DNA of 64,000 nt from Rhodoblastus sphagnicola. GTDB taxonomy: Bacteria > Pseudomonadota > Alphaproteobacteria > Rhizobiales > Beijerinckiaceae. This document shows, piece after piece, positions 19,501 through 29,714 of this stretch; positions within the stretch are counted from its first letter, which is position 1, and the number at the start of each line of letters is the position of its first letter. The stretch spans positions 124,001-188,000 of the forward strand of contig NZ_NHSJ01000087.1 of the NCBI RefSeq assembly GCF_002937075.1, given 5' to 3'. The notes beneath the pieces were generated by a model. The model was not told where the DNA came from and did no database searches. It saw only the letters and a program-made list of their open reading frames with translations. The position numbers and the translations under genes are program-made.

Positions 19501-21573
19501 TCACGACACAGCCAGCGCGCCGTCGCCTTGCAGCGTCGTCCGCGCCTCGTGCCAGGCGGCGAGCGTGGAGCGGTGGCCGATCGAGACCAGAGTGGTCATG
19601 GGCAGGCGTTCGGCCAGGATTTGGTAGATCGCGGCTTCCGTCTCCTCGTCGAGCGAGGCGGTCGCCTCGTCCAGCAGCAACCATTCCGGCTTGGCCAGCA
19701 AAGCGCGGGCGATGGCCAGCCGCTGCTGCTCGCCGCCCGAGAGCCGCAGCCCCCAATTGTCGCTTTCGTCCAGTTTTTCCGCCAGCTGCGGCAGGCGCGC
19801 GTCGATCAGAGCGGCCTTGATCGCCGCGTCGCCATATTTTTCCGGCTCGGCCGGATAGGCCGCCGCATCGCGCAGCGGACCGATCGGCAGATAGGGTTTT
19901 TGCGGCAGCAGCATCACCTTGTCGGAGGGGAGATCGACCTCGCCCGCGCCATAGGGCCACAGACCCGACAGCGCCCGGAACAAAGTGGACTTGCCGGCGC
20001 CGGACGGTCCGGTGACCAGCAGGTTCCGTCCCCGCCGCACCGCCAGATCGACATCGCGCAGCAACACCCGGCCGTCGGGCAGGGCAATGGTCGCGCCGCG
20101 CAGGCCGAGCGAGTCCGCGTGCGCGACCTTGAAGCCGGCCGGCGTCCGCGCGGCCTCGATGGCGGCGTCGAAACCGGTGAGACGGTTGAGCACCGCGCCG
20201 AAGCCGGCCAGCGAGGTGTAATAATTAATGAAGAAGGTCAGCGCGCCCTCGACATGGCCGAATGCGGAGGCCGTCTGGGTCATCACCCCCAGCGCGATCT
20301 TGCCGGAGAAATAGAACGGCGCGGCGAAGACGTAGGGGATGATCGGGCTGAGCTGGCCGTACAGGCTGGTGAAGGCGGTGAGTTTCTTGCGCTGGTCGAC
20401 CAGTTCGAGATAGTTGCCGATCAGCGCGCCGAATTTCTCCTTGAGGCTGGCGGCCTCGGCCTTCTCGCCCTTCAGCAGCGCCACCTGCTCGCTATATTCA
20501 CGCAAGCGCGCCAGCGAGAAGCGGAAATCCGCCTCGACCTTCTGTCGCGTGAACAGGATGCGCGCCAGCGGGCGACCGATCAGGTGGGTGATCGCCGTGC
20601 CCGTGCCCGCGTAAAGCAGCGCCACCCAGAACAGCATGCCGGGAAAGGCGAAGTCGGTGCCGGGAAGGGTGAAATTGGCGGACAGCCCCCAAAGCAGGAT
20701 GGCGAACGACACCAGCGACGACAGCGTCGAGATCAGCATGATCGAATAATTGTAGACGCCGAAGCCATAAGTGCCGCCCTCGGCGCCGCCATCGATGAAG
20801 CGCGCCACATCTTCGGAAATACGCTGGTCCGGGTTGTCGGCCCCGTCGGAGGCCAGCGACATGCGGTAATGAGCATGGCCGGACAGCCAGTGGGAAATGT
20901 AGAATTGCGTCAGCCAACGGCGCCAGCGGATGACGAGATAGGAGGTCACCACGAATTCGATCACCGCGCTGGCGACATAGATGAAGGCCCAGGGCGTGAA
21001 CACGAACAGCAGCAGGTGCCAAAATTCCGGGCCGTTCTTCTCCTGGATGGCGTTGAAAAAATCGCGGTTGAAGAAATTCAGCCGCACCGAAATCGCCACC
21101 TGCGCCTGGTTGATCAGGACCAGGAAGACCACCATGCCCGTCGCCAGCGCCCGCTCGGTCGTCTTGAAGAGAATCGGGCCGTAGCCCGCCACGGTCGGGG
21201 CGACGGCGTGAAAATAGCGGTCGGCGATGCGGGTGAGCCGGCGCACCACCGGCAGATGCGAAACCGCGAACACCAGAACGGCGAACACCGCCACGGTGAG
21301 CGGCAGGGTCGAGGGGATCGGCGCCTCCGCCAGCATTTTTGGCCAATAGCCGAAGCGGTTGGCGAAGTCGCACAGGCCGAACGCGATGATCTCGACCGAA
21401 AACAGCGCGATGAAAATCTTCAGGAACAGCGACACCGGGGCGCTGCGCCAGCAGCACAGGGCGGCGACCAGACTGAAGCCGCCGAGCAGCTCCAGGATGG
21501 CGTCGCCTTGCCCGATGCCGAGACCGATGGCGACGAGAGCGAAGACAGCGACGGCGAGGCCCAGAATTTTCAT
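19501..21573 (-). CDS. BacA/SbmA-like ABC transporter with fused ATPase
   Basis: A 690-residue membrane/ATPase fusion. The N-terminal half has about seven to eight helices of the SbmA/BacA type, with the family segment INQAQVAISVRLNFFNRDFFNA, RWRRWLTQFYISHWL and NPDQRISEDV. The ATPase half has Walker A GPSGAGKST, the signature LSGGEQQ, Walker B WLLLDEAT and the switch His in IGHRST. Relatives (YddA, BclA, Rv1819c) move peptides or vitamin B12-like and hydrophilic solutes. The substrate here is unknown. The ATG has AAGGA upstream. Confidence 0.85.
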   Translation of the reverse strand: MKILGLAVAVFALVAIGLGIGQGDAILELLGGFSLVAALCCWRSAPVSLFLKIFIALFSVEIIAFGLCDFANRFGYWPKMLAEAPIPSTLPLTVAVFAVLVFAVSHLPVVRRLTRIADRYFHAVAPTVAGYGPILFKTTERALATGMVVFLVLINQAQVAISVRLNFFNRDFFNAIQEKNGPEFWHLLLFVFTPWAFIYVASAVIEFVVTSYLVIRWRRWLTQFYISHWLSGHAHYRMSLASDGADNPDQRISEDVARFIDGGAEGGTYGFGVYNYSIMLISTLSSLVSFAILLWGLSANFTLPGTDFAFPGMLFWVALLYAGTGTAITHLIGRPLARILFTRQKVEADFRFSLARLREYSEQVALLKGEKAEAASLKEKFGALIGNYLELVDQRKKLTAFTSLYGQLSPIIPYVFAAPFYFSGKIALGVMTQTASAFGHVEGALTFFINYYTSLAGFGAVLNRLTGFDAAIEAARTPAGFKVAHADSLGLRGATIALPDGRVLLRDVDLAVRRGRNLLVTGPSGAGKSTLFRALSGLWPYGAGEVDLPSDKVMLLPQKPYLPIGPLRDAAAYPAEPEKYGDAAIKAALIDARLPQLAEKLDESDNWGLRLSGGEQQRLAIARALLAKPEWLLLDEATASLDEETEAAIYQILAERLPMTTLVSIGHRSTLAAWHEARTTLQGDGALAVS

Positions 21574-21668
21574 GCGAGTCCTTGGATCGGATCGAAACGG
21601 GGGGATCGAAACGGGCGGGAAGCGCGAATTAGCGCAGCCCCCAGGCGGAATTGCGACTTAAATTTTCG

Positions 21669-22637
21669 TCATGCGGCCGGCGCGGGCGGGCCAAGGATTC
21701 GCCGCGCCTCCGCCTCGTCGCGCCGGATTTGCTCCAGCATGACGTCGAGCGAGGCGAATTTTTCCTCCCTGCGCAGGAAGGCGAGAAAAAACACCTCGAT
21801 CTCCTTGCCGTAGAGATTGCCGTCGAAGTCGAAAATGTGGATTTCCAGCAGCGGCGGGCCATTGTCCACCGTCGGCCGCCGCCCGAAACTGGCGACGCCT
21901 TTCAACCGGCCGCCGTCGACCTCGACCTCGACCGCATAGATGGCGTGGCGCAGCCCGCAGGTCTCGTCGAGCGCGAGATTGGCGGTGGGATAGCCCAGCG
22001 TCCGCCCGAGCTTGGCGCCGTGAATCACCTCGCCCGTGACCGACCAGGGATGTCCCAGCAGGGCGGCGGCGGCCGCGACATCGCCCGATACGAGCGCCTC
22101 GCGCGTGGCCGTCGAGGACACGGCCTCGATCGAACCCTGCTCGTCGGCTGTGACCTTTTCGACAATTTCGACGGTCAGGCCCAGTTCCGCGCCGCGTGTG
22201 CGCAGGAAGGCGGGCGTGCCCGCGCGCTTGGCGCCGAAATGGAAATCATAGCCGACCACAACAGCCGCCGCGCCGAGCCGGCGCAGCAGAATTTCGCTCA
22301 GGAAGGCTTCCGCGTCGAGCCCGGCCAGCTTGGCGTCGAAACTCATCACCACCATGCCGTCGAGACCGAGTTCGCGCAGCCGGTGCGCCTTGGCGTCGCG
22401 CGAGGTCAGCCGGAAGATGGTGGGCGCGCCGGCGAAGAAATCGGCGGGATGCGGCTCGAAGGTCAACACGACGCAGGGACGCCCGAGTTTTCGCGCCAAA
22501 TCCCTGGCGCGGAAAATCACCGCGCGGTGGCCGCGATGCACGCCGTCGAAATTGCCGATGGCGACGACGGCGCCCGCGAGCCCCGGCGGCGGCGCCTCGG
22601 GATCGACGCTGACAACGAATTTTTCCGATTTCGCCAT
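21669..22637 (-). CDS. ribF: Bifunctional riboflavin kinase/FAD synthetase
   Basis: A 322-residue enzyme making FMN and then FAD from riboflavin. The N-terminal FAD synthetase domain has AIGNFDGVHRGH and TFEPHP, then SSTATREAL; the C-terminal riboflavin kinase domain has GRTLGYPTANL and GVASFGRRPTV...LLEIHIFDFDG. MAKSEK at 22637 is chosen with GGA upstream; the frame continues further upstream without family similarity. Confidence 0.96.
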   Translation of the reverse strand: MAKSEKFVVSVDPEAPPPGLAGAVVAIGNFDGVHRGHRAVIFRARDLARKLGRPCVVLTFEPHPADFFAGAPTIFRLTSRDAKAHRLRELGLDGMVVMSFDAKLAGLDAEAFLSEILLRRLGAAAVVVGYDFHFGAKRAGTPAFLRTRGAELGLTVEIVEKVTADEQGSIEAVSSTATREALVSGDVAAAAALLGHPWSVTGEVIHGAKLGRTLGYPTANLALDETCGLRHAIYAVEVEVDGGRLKGVASFGRRPTVDNGPPLLEIHIFDFDGNLYGKEIEVFFLAFLRREEKFASLDVMLEQIRRDEAEARRILGPPAPAA

Positions 22638-22714
22638 GATTCCATCCGGCTGACGATTTGCGTCGGCGCCTTTTAACCGGCGCCAACGCCCGACCGTCAA
22701 GCCCGATGCGAAAA

Positions 22715-23176
22715 TCAGGCCTTGGCGACGTCCTTCGGCGCCGGCGCCTTCCGCGCGGGCACTTTGACCAGCGCCTCGCCCTCCAGCACGGGCTTGCCGG
22801 CGACGGTCGCGAGGCAATATAACTTGCAGCGCGTTCCCCGCTCGATCAGTTCGGCCACTTCGACGGAAACGATCACCTCGTCGCCGATATGCACCGGCCC
22901 CTTGAAATCGAGGCTCTGGTGCAGGTAGATCGCGCCGGGACCGGGCATGTGTGTGCCGATGATCGCGGAAATCAGGCTGGCGGTGAACAGGCCATGGGCG
23001 ACGCGCTTGCCGAACTGGGTCTGCGCGGCGAAATCGTCGTCGAGATGCAGCGGATTGTGGTCGCCCGACAGATGCGCGAAGCTCACGATATCGTCATGCG
23101 TGACCGTCTTGCTGATGGTTTCGCGCATGCCGAGGCACAAATCCTCGAAATAATAGGTTTTCCACTTCGCGGTCAT
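22715..23176 (-). CDS. MaoC-like (R)-specific enoyl-CoA hydratase
   Basis: A 153-residue hot-dog-fold protein. It has the catalytic block FAHLSGDHNPLHLDDDFA with the Asp and His of (R)-hydratases, followed by FGKRVAHGLFTASLIS, characteristic of PhaJ-type MaoC proteins. The likely reaction is hydration of trans-2-enoyl-CoA to (R)-3-hydroxyacyl-CoA, feeding polyhydroxyalkanoate or fatty acid metabolism. The C-terminus has a Lys/Ala/Pro tail. GAGGGAG lies before the ATG. Confidence 0.88.
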   Translation of the reverse strand: MTAKWKTYYFEDLCLGMRETISKTVTHDDIVSFAHLSGDHNPLHLDDDFAAQTQFGKRVAHGLFTASLISAIIGTHMPGPGAIYLHQSLDFKGPVHIGDEVIVSVEVAELIERGTRCKLYCLATVAGKPVLEGEALVKVPARKAPAPKDVAKA

Positions 23177-23259
23177 CGGACTCCCTCTTGTTCAGCCCGC
23201 AGCAAAGCGCGCGCGTGGGCGCATGTCCATTGGCCGAAGGGAGTGGCCGAAGGGAGGCG

Positions 23260-24174
23260 TCACCAGGCCAGCCGGCCCATGTAGAAGGTCGGCGGCCTGT
23301 CCTGATCGGCGAAAAACTGTTTCAGCGCCTCGGCGTCGAGCGCGCCGTCGCGACCATGAAAATCCTCGCGGTGGATGCCGGTGGTGATCCAGACACAATC
23401 CATGCCCATGTTTTGCGCGCCGGCGATGTCGGTGTGCATGGCGTCGCCGATGGCCAGGACGCGGGCGGGATCGAGCGAGACGCCATGCGCCTTCTCCAGC
23501 ATGGCGAGCGCCGCGCGATAGATCGGGGCGTAGGGCTTGCCGGACTGCTCGACCGCGCCGCCCAATTGTTCGTAACGCTCGGCGAGCGCGCCGGCGCAAT
23601 ACACCAGTTGATTGCCGCGATAGACCACCAGATCGGGATTGGCGCAGACCATCGGCAGGTCTTTCGCCCGACAGGCGTTCAAGACCGCCTCATAGTCGGC
23701 GGGGGTCTCGACGGTGTCCTCGACCAACCCGGTGCAGACGACGAATCCGGCCTCGTCCAGGGCGACGGGCCTGATCTCGACGCCGGCCATGCGGGAGGCG
23801 GCGTCGTAAAGCGGCAGGTCGCGGTCGGGGCCAATCTGGAAGGGCTTGGACGGCAGGCGGCTGGCGATGGCGCGGGCGGACACGTCGCCGGAGGTGGCGA
23901 TGGCGTCGTAGCAATCGGGCGCGACGCCCAGTTCGGTGAGTTGCGCCGCCACCTCGTAATCCGGGCGCGGCGCGTTGGTGACCAGCGCCACCGCCTTCCC
24001 GGTTTTCCGCAAGGCGCGCAGGGCCTGCGCCGCCGCCGGAAACGCCTTGGCGCCGTCGTGCAGCACGCCCCAGATGTCGCACAAAATGGCGTCGTAGCGT
24101 TCGGCGATCGCCGAAAGCCCGGCGAGTCCAGTGGCGGGGCTTGGCGGCGTGTCTGTTGGGCGGCGGTCGGTCAT
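23260..24174 (-). CDS. HAD superfamily subfamily IIA hydrolase
   Basis: A 304-residue HAD phosphatase of the NagD-like class. Motif I is ILCDIWGVLHDG (nucleophile Asp, without the usual second Asp), motif II LVTNAPRP, and the metal-binding motif is LAIGDAMHTDIAGAQNMGMD. The segment SGKPYAPIYRAAL supplies the Lys. The form with DIWGVLHDG belongs to a proteobacterial subfamily whose substrate is not known to me. It lies 83 bp before the MaoC gene on the same strand. Confidence 0.9.
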   Translation of the reverse strand: MTDRRPTDTPPSPATGLAGLSAIAERYDAILCDIWGVLHDGAKAFPAAAQALRALRKTGKAVALVTNAPRPDYEVAAQLTELGVAPDCYDAIATSGDVSARAIASRLPSKPFQIGPDRDLPLYDAASRMAGVEIRPVALDEAGFVVCTGLVEDTVETPADYEAVLNACRAKDLPMVCANPDLVVYRGNQLVYCAGALAERYEQLGGAVEQSGKPYAPIYRAALAMLEKAHGVSLDPARVLAIGDAMHTDIAGAQNMGMDCVWITTGIHREDFHGRDGALDAEALKQFFADQDRPPTFYMGRLAW

Positions 24175-24589
24175 GACCTGCGGCTAGCCGCCGCAGCCGC
24201 CCAAGTCAATGCTAATCGTGTCAACTTTTATCGTTGCAGCGTCGGCGCGCCGCTGGCGATGGTCGAGGCGCAGGTCGCCGTCACCTTGAAGAAGAAGTCG
24301 CGGTTGGCGCTAATCTTCCCAGGAATGACAGGTCGTCCTCGGCATGTTCGCGCCGCTCGTACAGACGTTGATTTTCAGGCAAAGTTTTACAGTTAAATTT
24401 TTATAAGATCGTGATGATCTCTACATTACTTTGCGTCAATCACACAAAACTTTCTCCTGCAAGGACTGGCGGCGTCTGCTTCATGGATGTCTCGCCTAAT
24501 CGGGGGAGCGTGAGCGTCGCTCCTTGGCGCCGCACGCTCTTGTCTCGACGCCCCGCCCCGCCTATGAAGCCGCAAACAGGAAAACACCC
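24175..24589. other. Intergenic region upstream of hisS
   Basis: A 415-bp gap between the divergent HAD and hisS genes. Its middle (about 24365-24440) is unusually AT-rich and may carry promoters; TTTTTATAAG is a possible -10 area, but I see no convincing -35 partner. A minus-strand open stretch ending near 24230 (FFFKVTATCASTIASGAPTL) has no start and may be a gene remnant, unidentified. No T-box, attenuator or RNA gene is evident. Confidence 0.3.
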
Positions 24590-26083
24590 ATGCCCCCCGC
24601 CAAAACCTCCCTCGTCAAAGCCCGACTGCCGCGCGGATTCGTCGATCGCGGCGCCGACGAGATCGGCGCGGTCGGCGCCATGCTCGACGCCATCCGCGAG
24701 GTTTACGAACTGTTCGGGTTCGAGGCGGTCGAGACTCCGACCGTGGAATTCACCGAGGCGCTGGGGAAATTCCTGCCCGATCAGGACCGGCCCAATGCCG
24801 GCGTGTTCTCGTTCCAGGACGATGACGAGCAATGGCTGTCGCTGCGCTACGACCTGACCGCCCCGCTCGCCCGCCATTTCGCCGAAAACTTTGAATCCCT
24901 GCCCAAGCCCTATCGCTCCTATCGCTCCGGCTTCGTGTTCCGCAATGAGAAGCCGGGTCCGGGCCGCTTCCGCCAGTTCATGCAGTTCGACGCCGATACG
25001 GTCGGCTCGGCCAGCCCGGCCGCCGACGCCGAATTGTGCATGATGGCGGCGGACACGCTGGAAAAGCTCGGCATCGCGCGCGGCGACTACCTTCTCAAAA
25101 TCAACAACCGCAAAATTCTCGACGGCGTGATGGAGGTGATCGGCCTCGGCGGCGAGGACGAGGCTTTGCGCCGGCTGGTGGTTTTACGCGCGATCGACAA
25201 GCTCGACCGTCTCGGTCCGCCGGGCGTGCGCGACCTGCTCGGCGCCGGGCGCAAGGACGAATCCGGCGATTTCACCAAGGGCGCCCAGCTCGCCCCGGAG
25301 GCGATAGAAACCGTGCTCGCCTTCACGGCGTCCCGGCGCGGCAACAACGCCCAGACGCTGGAGGCGCTGGCCGCCCTGGTCGCCGCCTCGCCGCGCGGCC
25401 AGGAGGGCGTGGAGGAGCTTCGCGCCATGGATGCGCTGGCCAAGGCCTGCGGCTACAATGAAAACCGGCTGCTGATCGACCCCTCGGTGGTGCGCGGGCT
25501 GGAATATTACACCGGCCCGGTGTTTGAGGCCGAACTCACCTTTACAGCGAAAGACGACAAGGGCCAGCCGATCCGCTTCGGCTCCGTCGGCGGCGGCGGC
25601 CGCTACGACGGTCTCATTGGCCGCTTCCGCAGCGAGAATGCGCCGGCGACCGGCTTTTCCATCGGCGTGTCCCGCCTGTTCGCCGCGTTGAAAGCCATTG
25701 ATTCGCCTCTGGTCGCGGCCAGGCCGCATCGAGGCCCGGTGGTGGTGCTGGTGATGGACCGCGACCACCTCGCCCATTACCAGACCCTGGTCGCCCAGTT
25801 GCGCGAGGCGGGCGTGCGCGCGGAGCTTTATCTCGGCGGCGCCGGCATGAAGGCGCAGATGAAATATGCCGACAAGCGCCACAGCCCCTGCGTGATCATC
25901 CAGGGCTCCAACGAGCGCGATAAAGGCGAGGTCCAGATCAAGGATCTGATCGAAGGCGCCCAGGCCGCGGCGGCCATCGGCTCCAACGAGGAATGGAAGG
26001 CGGCGCGTCCCGCGCAGATTTCCGTCAGCGAACAAGATATGGTCGTGAGCGTGCAGGAAATTCTCAGCCGCCACGGCCTCTGA
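24590..26083 (+). CDS. hisS: Histidyl-tRNA synthetase
   Basis: A 497-residue class II synthetase charging tRNA-His. It shows [16 protein letters not shown], motif 2 ([22 protein letters not shown] split across residues ~115-137), the histidine-specific [16 protein letters not shown] and [12 protein letters not shown], and a C-terminal anticodon domain ([10 protein letters not shown] onward). AGGAAAA precedes ATG 24590. It heads a plus-strand group with hisZ and hisG, tying histidine use to histidine synthesis. Confidence 0.96.
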   Translation: MPPAKTSLVKARLPRGFVDRGADEIGAVGAMLDAIREVYELFGFEAVETPTVEFTEALGKFLPDQDRPNAGVFSFQDDDEQWLSLRYDLTAPLARHFAENFESLPKPYRSYRSGFVFRNEKPGPGRFRQFMQFDADTVGSASPAADAELCMMAADTLEKLGIARGDYLLKINNRKILDGVMEVIGLGGEDEALRRLVVLRAIDKLDRLGPPGVRDLLGAGRKDESGDFTKGAQLAPEAIETVLAFTASRRGNNAQTLEALAALVAASPRGQEGVEELRAMDALAKACGYNENRLLIDPSVVRGLEYYTGPVFEAELTFTAKDDKGQPIRFGSVGGGGRYDGLIGRFRSENAPATGFSIGVSRLFAALKAIDSPLVAARPHRGPVVVLVMDRDHLAHYQTLVAQLREAGVRAELYLGGAGMKAQMKYADKRHSPCVIIQGSNERDKGEVQIKDLIEGAQAAAAIGSNEEWKAARPAQISVSEQDMVVSVQEILSRHGL

Positions 26084-26099
26084 CCGATTGGAGACATAT

Positions 26100-26459
26100 A
26101 TGCGTCGCATTGCTCTCGCCGTCCTGTTCGCCGCGCAAGCCTGCGCCGGCGCCGCGCTCGCCGAAACCCGCTGCGGCTGGGTGGTCAATCCCACGCCGGG
26201 CAATTGGTGGCTCACCGACAGCAAGGGCGAGTGGATCATGATGACGCAGGGCGTGGATCGCGACCCCGGCATGGACCGTATTCCCGACACTGCCGGGCGC
26301 AATTGGGTGGAGACGAATTCGGGCGGTCATGGTTACGGCTGCGGCTGCATGGGCGGCGCATATGACGCCAAGACCAAGATGGTGACGAAGATCGCGAGCT
26401 TCGCCTGGAAGCCGCTGTCGGCCTGCCGCAAGGACAAAGGACTGAAAGCGCCGGAGTGA
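26100..26459 (+). CDS. DUF4087 family exported protein
   Basis: A 119-residue protein with a signal peptide (LAVLFAAQACAGAALA). The mature domain reads ETRCGWVVNPTPGNWWLTD, then GEWIMMTQG, GYGCGCMGG and PLSACRKDKGL, which matches DUF4087 as I know it. Four conserved Cys suggest a disulfide-bonded periplasmic domain. Function is unknown. It begins 16 bp after the hisS stop with GGAG before its ATG, so it is probably co-transcribed with hisS. Confidence 0.8.
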   Translation: MRRIALAVLFAAQACAGAALAETRCGWVVNPTPGNWWLTDSKGEWIMMTQGVDRDPGMDRIPDTAGRNWVETNSGGHGYGCGCMGGAYDAKTKMVTKIASFAWKPLSACRKDKGLKAPE

Positions 26460-26547
26460 ACGCGCGCGTTCACTCTTGTCTGCGAAAGAAAGTGCTTTCC
26501 GTGCGCAATCTTGCTAAAGCGATCCCAAATTTGGGGCGGAGCGGGGA

Positions 26548-27612
26548 ATGAGCGCCGGTCAGGACAATGAAACCTTTCTGCGGAAACTGGAGGCTGCCGG
26601 CTATCGCGCCCGCGATCCCGCCATCCTGCAACCCGCATCCGTCTTTCTGGACCTGTCCGGCGAGGACATGCGCGGCAGGCTGCTGCTGACCTCCGACGGC
26701 GCGCGGGAATATTGCCTGCGCCCGGAATTCACCATTCCGCTGTCGCTGGCCTATCTCGCCTCGCCCGAGGCCGGAGAACCCGCCGCCCTTTGCGCCTGCG
26801 GCCCGGTGTTCCGGCTCGGCGCGGGCGCAAAACCCGAATTCATCCAGGCGGGCCTGGAAAATTTCGGACGCGCCGACCGCGAAGCCGCCGACGCCGAAAT
26901 TCTGGCCTTGGCGCTGGAGACCGCGGGTCCGGGTCCATGGCGCGTGCGGATGGGCGACGCCTCGCTGGTTTCGGCCCTGCTCGAAAAACTCGAACTGCCG
27001 GCCGTCTGGCTGCGGCGCATCCACGCCGGCCTCGCCAAGGGCCAGGCCCTCGGCGAGATCTTTAATCCCAGGCGCGACCACTCCGATCATTCCGGCGTGC
27101 TGGCGGCGCTCGACGGCGCCGACAAGGCCGGCGCGCGCGCCCTGGTCGAAGATCTGTTGAAAATCGCCGACATATCGGCGCTTGGCGGCCGCACGGCGAA
27201 CGAAATCGCCGAACGCTTCCTCGAACAGGCGGAACTGCGCTCCAGCGCCGGTCTCGACGCCGCCAAGCGCGGTCTGCTCGAACAATTCTTCGCCATTTCC
27301 GGACAGCCGGATCAGGCCTCCGCGCAGTTGCGCGCCCTGTTCGCCGCCGCGCAACTCGACCTCACGGTGGAAATGAACGCCTTCGACCAGCGCCTGAATT
27401 TTCTGGCTGCGCGCGGCATCGACCTGAATACGCTGGAATATTCGGCCGGCTTCGCGCGCAACCTCGATTATTACACCGGCTTTGTGTTCGAGGCCTCGAA
27501 AGGCGGCGATCCCGTCATTGGCGGCGGGCGCTACGACCGGCTGCTCTCGACCCTCGGCGCGAAAGAAGACATTCCGGCGGTCGGCGCCGCGATATGGATG
27601 GAGCGGCTGTGA
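26548..27612 (+). CDS. hisZ: ATP phosphoribosyltransferase regulatory subunit HisZ
   Basis: A 354-residue class II synthetase-like protein lacking tRNA-charging function, needed as partner of short-form HisG. It keeps the fold ([46 protein letters not shown]) but lacks the anticodon-binding domain. Only 14 bp separate its stop from the hisG GTG, so the two subunits are made together. Confidence 0.93.
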   Translation: MSAGQDNETFLRKLEAAGYRARDPAILQPASVFLDLSGEDMRGRLLLTSDGAREYCLRPEFTIPLSLAYLASPEAGEPAALCACGPVFRLGAGAKPEFIQAGLENFGRADREAADAEILALALETAGPGPWRVRMGDASLVSALLEKLELPAVWLRRIHAGLAKGQALGEIFNPRRDHSDHSGVLAALDGADKAGARALVEDLLKIADISALGGRTANEIAERFLEQAELRSSAGLDAAKRGLLEQFFAISGQPDQASAQLRALFAAAQLDLTVEMNAFDQRLNFLAARGIDLNTLEYSAGFARNLDYYTGFVFEASKGGDPVIGGGRYDRLLSTLGAKEDIPAVGAAIWMERL

Positions 27613-27626
27613 CGGGAGACCATGAC

Positions 27627-28589
27627 GTGAGCGAAAAACTCGTTCTGGCGGTTCCCTCGAAAGGCCGCCTTCAGGAAAACGCCAACGCCTTCTTCGCCCG
27701 CGCCGGCCTCGCCGTGCAGCAGGCGCGCGGCGCGCGCGATTATCGCGGCGTGCTGGCCGGCGTGGACGATGTCGAAGTGGCGTTCTTGTCCGCGTCCGAA
27801 ATCGTGCGGAACCTCGCCTCCGGCGCCGTGCATTTCGGCGTCACCGGCGAGGATCTGGTGGTGGAGGCCGAGGCGCGGGGCAAGGTCGAGTTGCTGACAA
27901 AACTCGGCTTCGGCCACGCCAATGTCGTGGTCGCCGTGCCGCAGGCCTGGATCGACGTGCGCGACATGGACGATCTCGACGACGTCGCCATGGGTTTTCG
28001 CGCCCGCCGTGGCGCGCGGATGCGGGTGGCGACCAAATATGTCAACACCACCCGCGCCTTCTTCCGAGATCACGGCGTGACGGACTACCACATCGTCGAG
28101 AGCCTCGGCGCCACCGAAGGCGCGCCCGCCGCCGGACAGGCGGAGGTCATCGTGGACATCACCTCCACCGGCGCCACGCTGGTCGCCAACGGTTTGAAGG
28201 TGCTGGACGACGGGGTGATTCTGCGCTCCGAGGCCAATCTGGTCGCCTCGCTGGCCGCGCCGTGGACCCCGAACTTGCGCGAGGTTGCGCGAAAAATTCT
28301 GGCGCGGATCGCGGCGGAGGAAGAGGCCCGCACCACCCGCGAACTGGTGGCGACCCTCCACGCGGAGCCGGAAGGTTTCGCGGAAAAACTCGACGGGTTC
28401 GGCGCAAGATTGCGCCGCCGCAACGCCGATGGCCGCATCACCATGTTCGCCGCCAAGGCGCAGGCTCCGGCCCTGGCCGACTGGCTGGTCGGCCAGGGCG
28501 CGGAAGACGTGATCGTGCGCCAGAGCGATTATGTCTTCACGGCGAAGAACCCGCTCTACGAAAAACTGGTCGCGCGCCTCGGCGCGTGA
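27627..28589 (+). CDS. hisG: ATP phosphoribosyltransferase, catalytic subunit (HisZ-dependent)
   Basis: A 320-residue first enzyme of histidine synthesis. It begins [14 protein letters not shown] and contains [25 protein letters not shown] and the phosphoribosyl-binding [18 protein letters not shown]. The start is GTG 27627, with GGGAG eight bases upstream; the upstream ATG at 27622 is out of frame. The adjacent hisZ indicates a hetero-octameric enzyme. Confidence 0.95.
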   Translation: MSEKLVLAVPSKGRLQENANAFFARAGLAVQQARGARDYRGVLAGVDDVEVAFLSASEIVRNLASGAVHFGVTGEDLVVEAEARGKVELLTKLGFGHANVVVAVPQAWIDVRDMDDLDDVAMGFRARRGARMRVATKYVNTTRAFFRDHGVTDYHIVESLGATEGAPAAGQAEVIVDITSTGATLVANGLKVLDDGVILRSEANLVASLAAPWTPNLREVARKILARIAAEEEARTTRELVATLHAEPEGFAEKLDGFGARLRRRNADGRITMFAAKAQAPALADWLVGQGAEDVIVRQSDYVFTAKNPLYEKLVARLGA

Positions 28590-28607
28590 GCGCGGGGGTC
28601 CTGAAAG

Positions 28608-29714
28608 CTAATTTTCCAGGAAGCCCCTGATCCGGTCTGTCGCGTCGGCGATTTTGAGAATGCCGTTGTAGTGCCCGTAGGGGCCGTGCAACTGGATCGT
28701 TTCGGCGCCGAGTTTTTGCGCGGCGGTCTCGATCCATTCGGCGCGAAACACCTGATCCCCCGGCGCGTAAATCACCAGGGCCGGCGATTTTATCCGGCTC
28801 AAGCCCTCGTCGGCGTTCTCAGCGCCGGCGCCCGCGCCGGGGACGTAAGTCTGGTTGGCGCGAACGAGATAAAGCAGGGCGTTGGCGTCCATGAAAGCCA
28901 TTTTTTCGCGCGCGGCGTCTGTCAGGGTTTGCTCGATGGCGTAGGGCTCGGCGGCGAGGTCGGCGGGATCGCCGCCGTCGCGTAAAACCCGGCCGATGGC
29001 GTTGTCCGCCCAGTCGGCGTCGAGCGCGTTCAGCGTGATCAGCCGCAGCGCCGCTTCCAACCCGCCGCGCGGCGCCCCGGTCTCGTAATAATCGCCGCCG
29101 CGCCAGGCGGGATCGAGCCGGATCGGCTGCGCCCACAGCGAAAGCCAGCCGATCAGCCAGCCGTCGAATTTTGGCGCGGCGATCACCGGAATGATGCGCC
29201 CAACCCTTTCGGGATAGGAAGCCGCCCATTCAAACGTCTGCATCCCGCCCATGGACGGCCCCATCACCGCATGCAGTCGCCCGATACCCAGCGCATCGAG
29301 CACGGCTTTTTGCAGCCGCACGAAATCGGCGATGGCGACGGCGGGAAAACGCAGGCCATAAGGATTGCCCGCCGCGTCGAGGCTGGCGGGGCCGAGCGTG
29401 ACCACATTGGGATCGAAGGCGTTGAGGTTGCACAGAGAATCGACGGAGATGACGAAGAATTTCTCCGTATCCACCGCCTTGCCCGGACCGATGATCGCAT
29501 CCCAATAACCGGGCTTGGCGTCGTCGGCGCGGTAGCGGCCGGCGGCATGGCTGGTTCCCGAAAAATAGTGGCAGACGAGGATCGCATTGTCCCGAGCCGC
29601 GTTGAGACGGCCGTAGGTCTCGAAGCCCGCGGGAACGTTTTTCAGCCTGACGCCGCTGAGCAGCTCCAGCTCCGGGATGGTCATGCGGCGTTTTTCGACC
29701 AAAAAGTCTATCAT
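28608..29714 (-). CDS. metX: Homoserine O-acetyltransferase-like alpha/beta hydrolase (MetX family)
   Basis: A 368-residue alpha/beta-hydrolase acyltransferase. The family marks are FETYGRLNAARDNAILVCHYFSG shortened here to its key parts (ETYG, HYFSG), SHAAG, the nucleophile elbow GPSMGGMQ, and the Asp/His end (YAPGDQVF; GPYGHYNGIL). True MetX makes O-acyl-homoserine for methionine; several relatives act on other acceptors, so the substrate is probable rather than certain. Its ATG overlaps the thiD stop (ATGA), so it is translated after thiD. Confidence 0.75.
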   Translation of the reverse strand: MIDFLVEKRRMTIPELELLSGVRLKNVPAGFETYGRLNAARDNAILVCHYFSGTSHAAGRYRADDAKPGYWDAIIGPGKAVDTEKFFVISVDSLCNLNAFDPNVVTLGPASLDAAGNPYGLRFPAVAIADFVRLQKAVLDALGIGRLHAVMGPSMGGMQTFEWAASYPERVGRIIPVIAAPKFDGWLIGWLSLWAQPIRLDPAWRGGDYYETGAPRGGLEAALRLITLNALDADWADNAIGRVLRDGGDPADLAAEPYAIEQTLTDAAREKMAFMDANALLYLVRANQTYVPGAGAGAENADEGLSRIKSPALVIYAPGDQVFRAEWIETAAQKLGAETIQLHGPYGHYNGILKIADATDRIRGFLEN

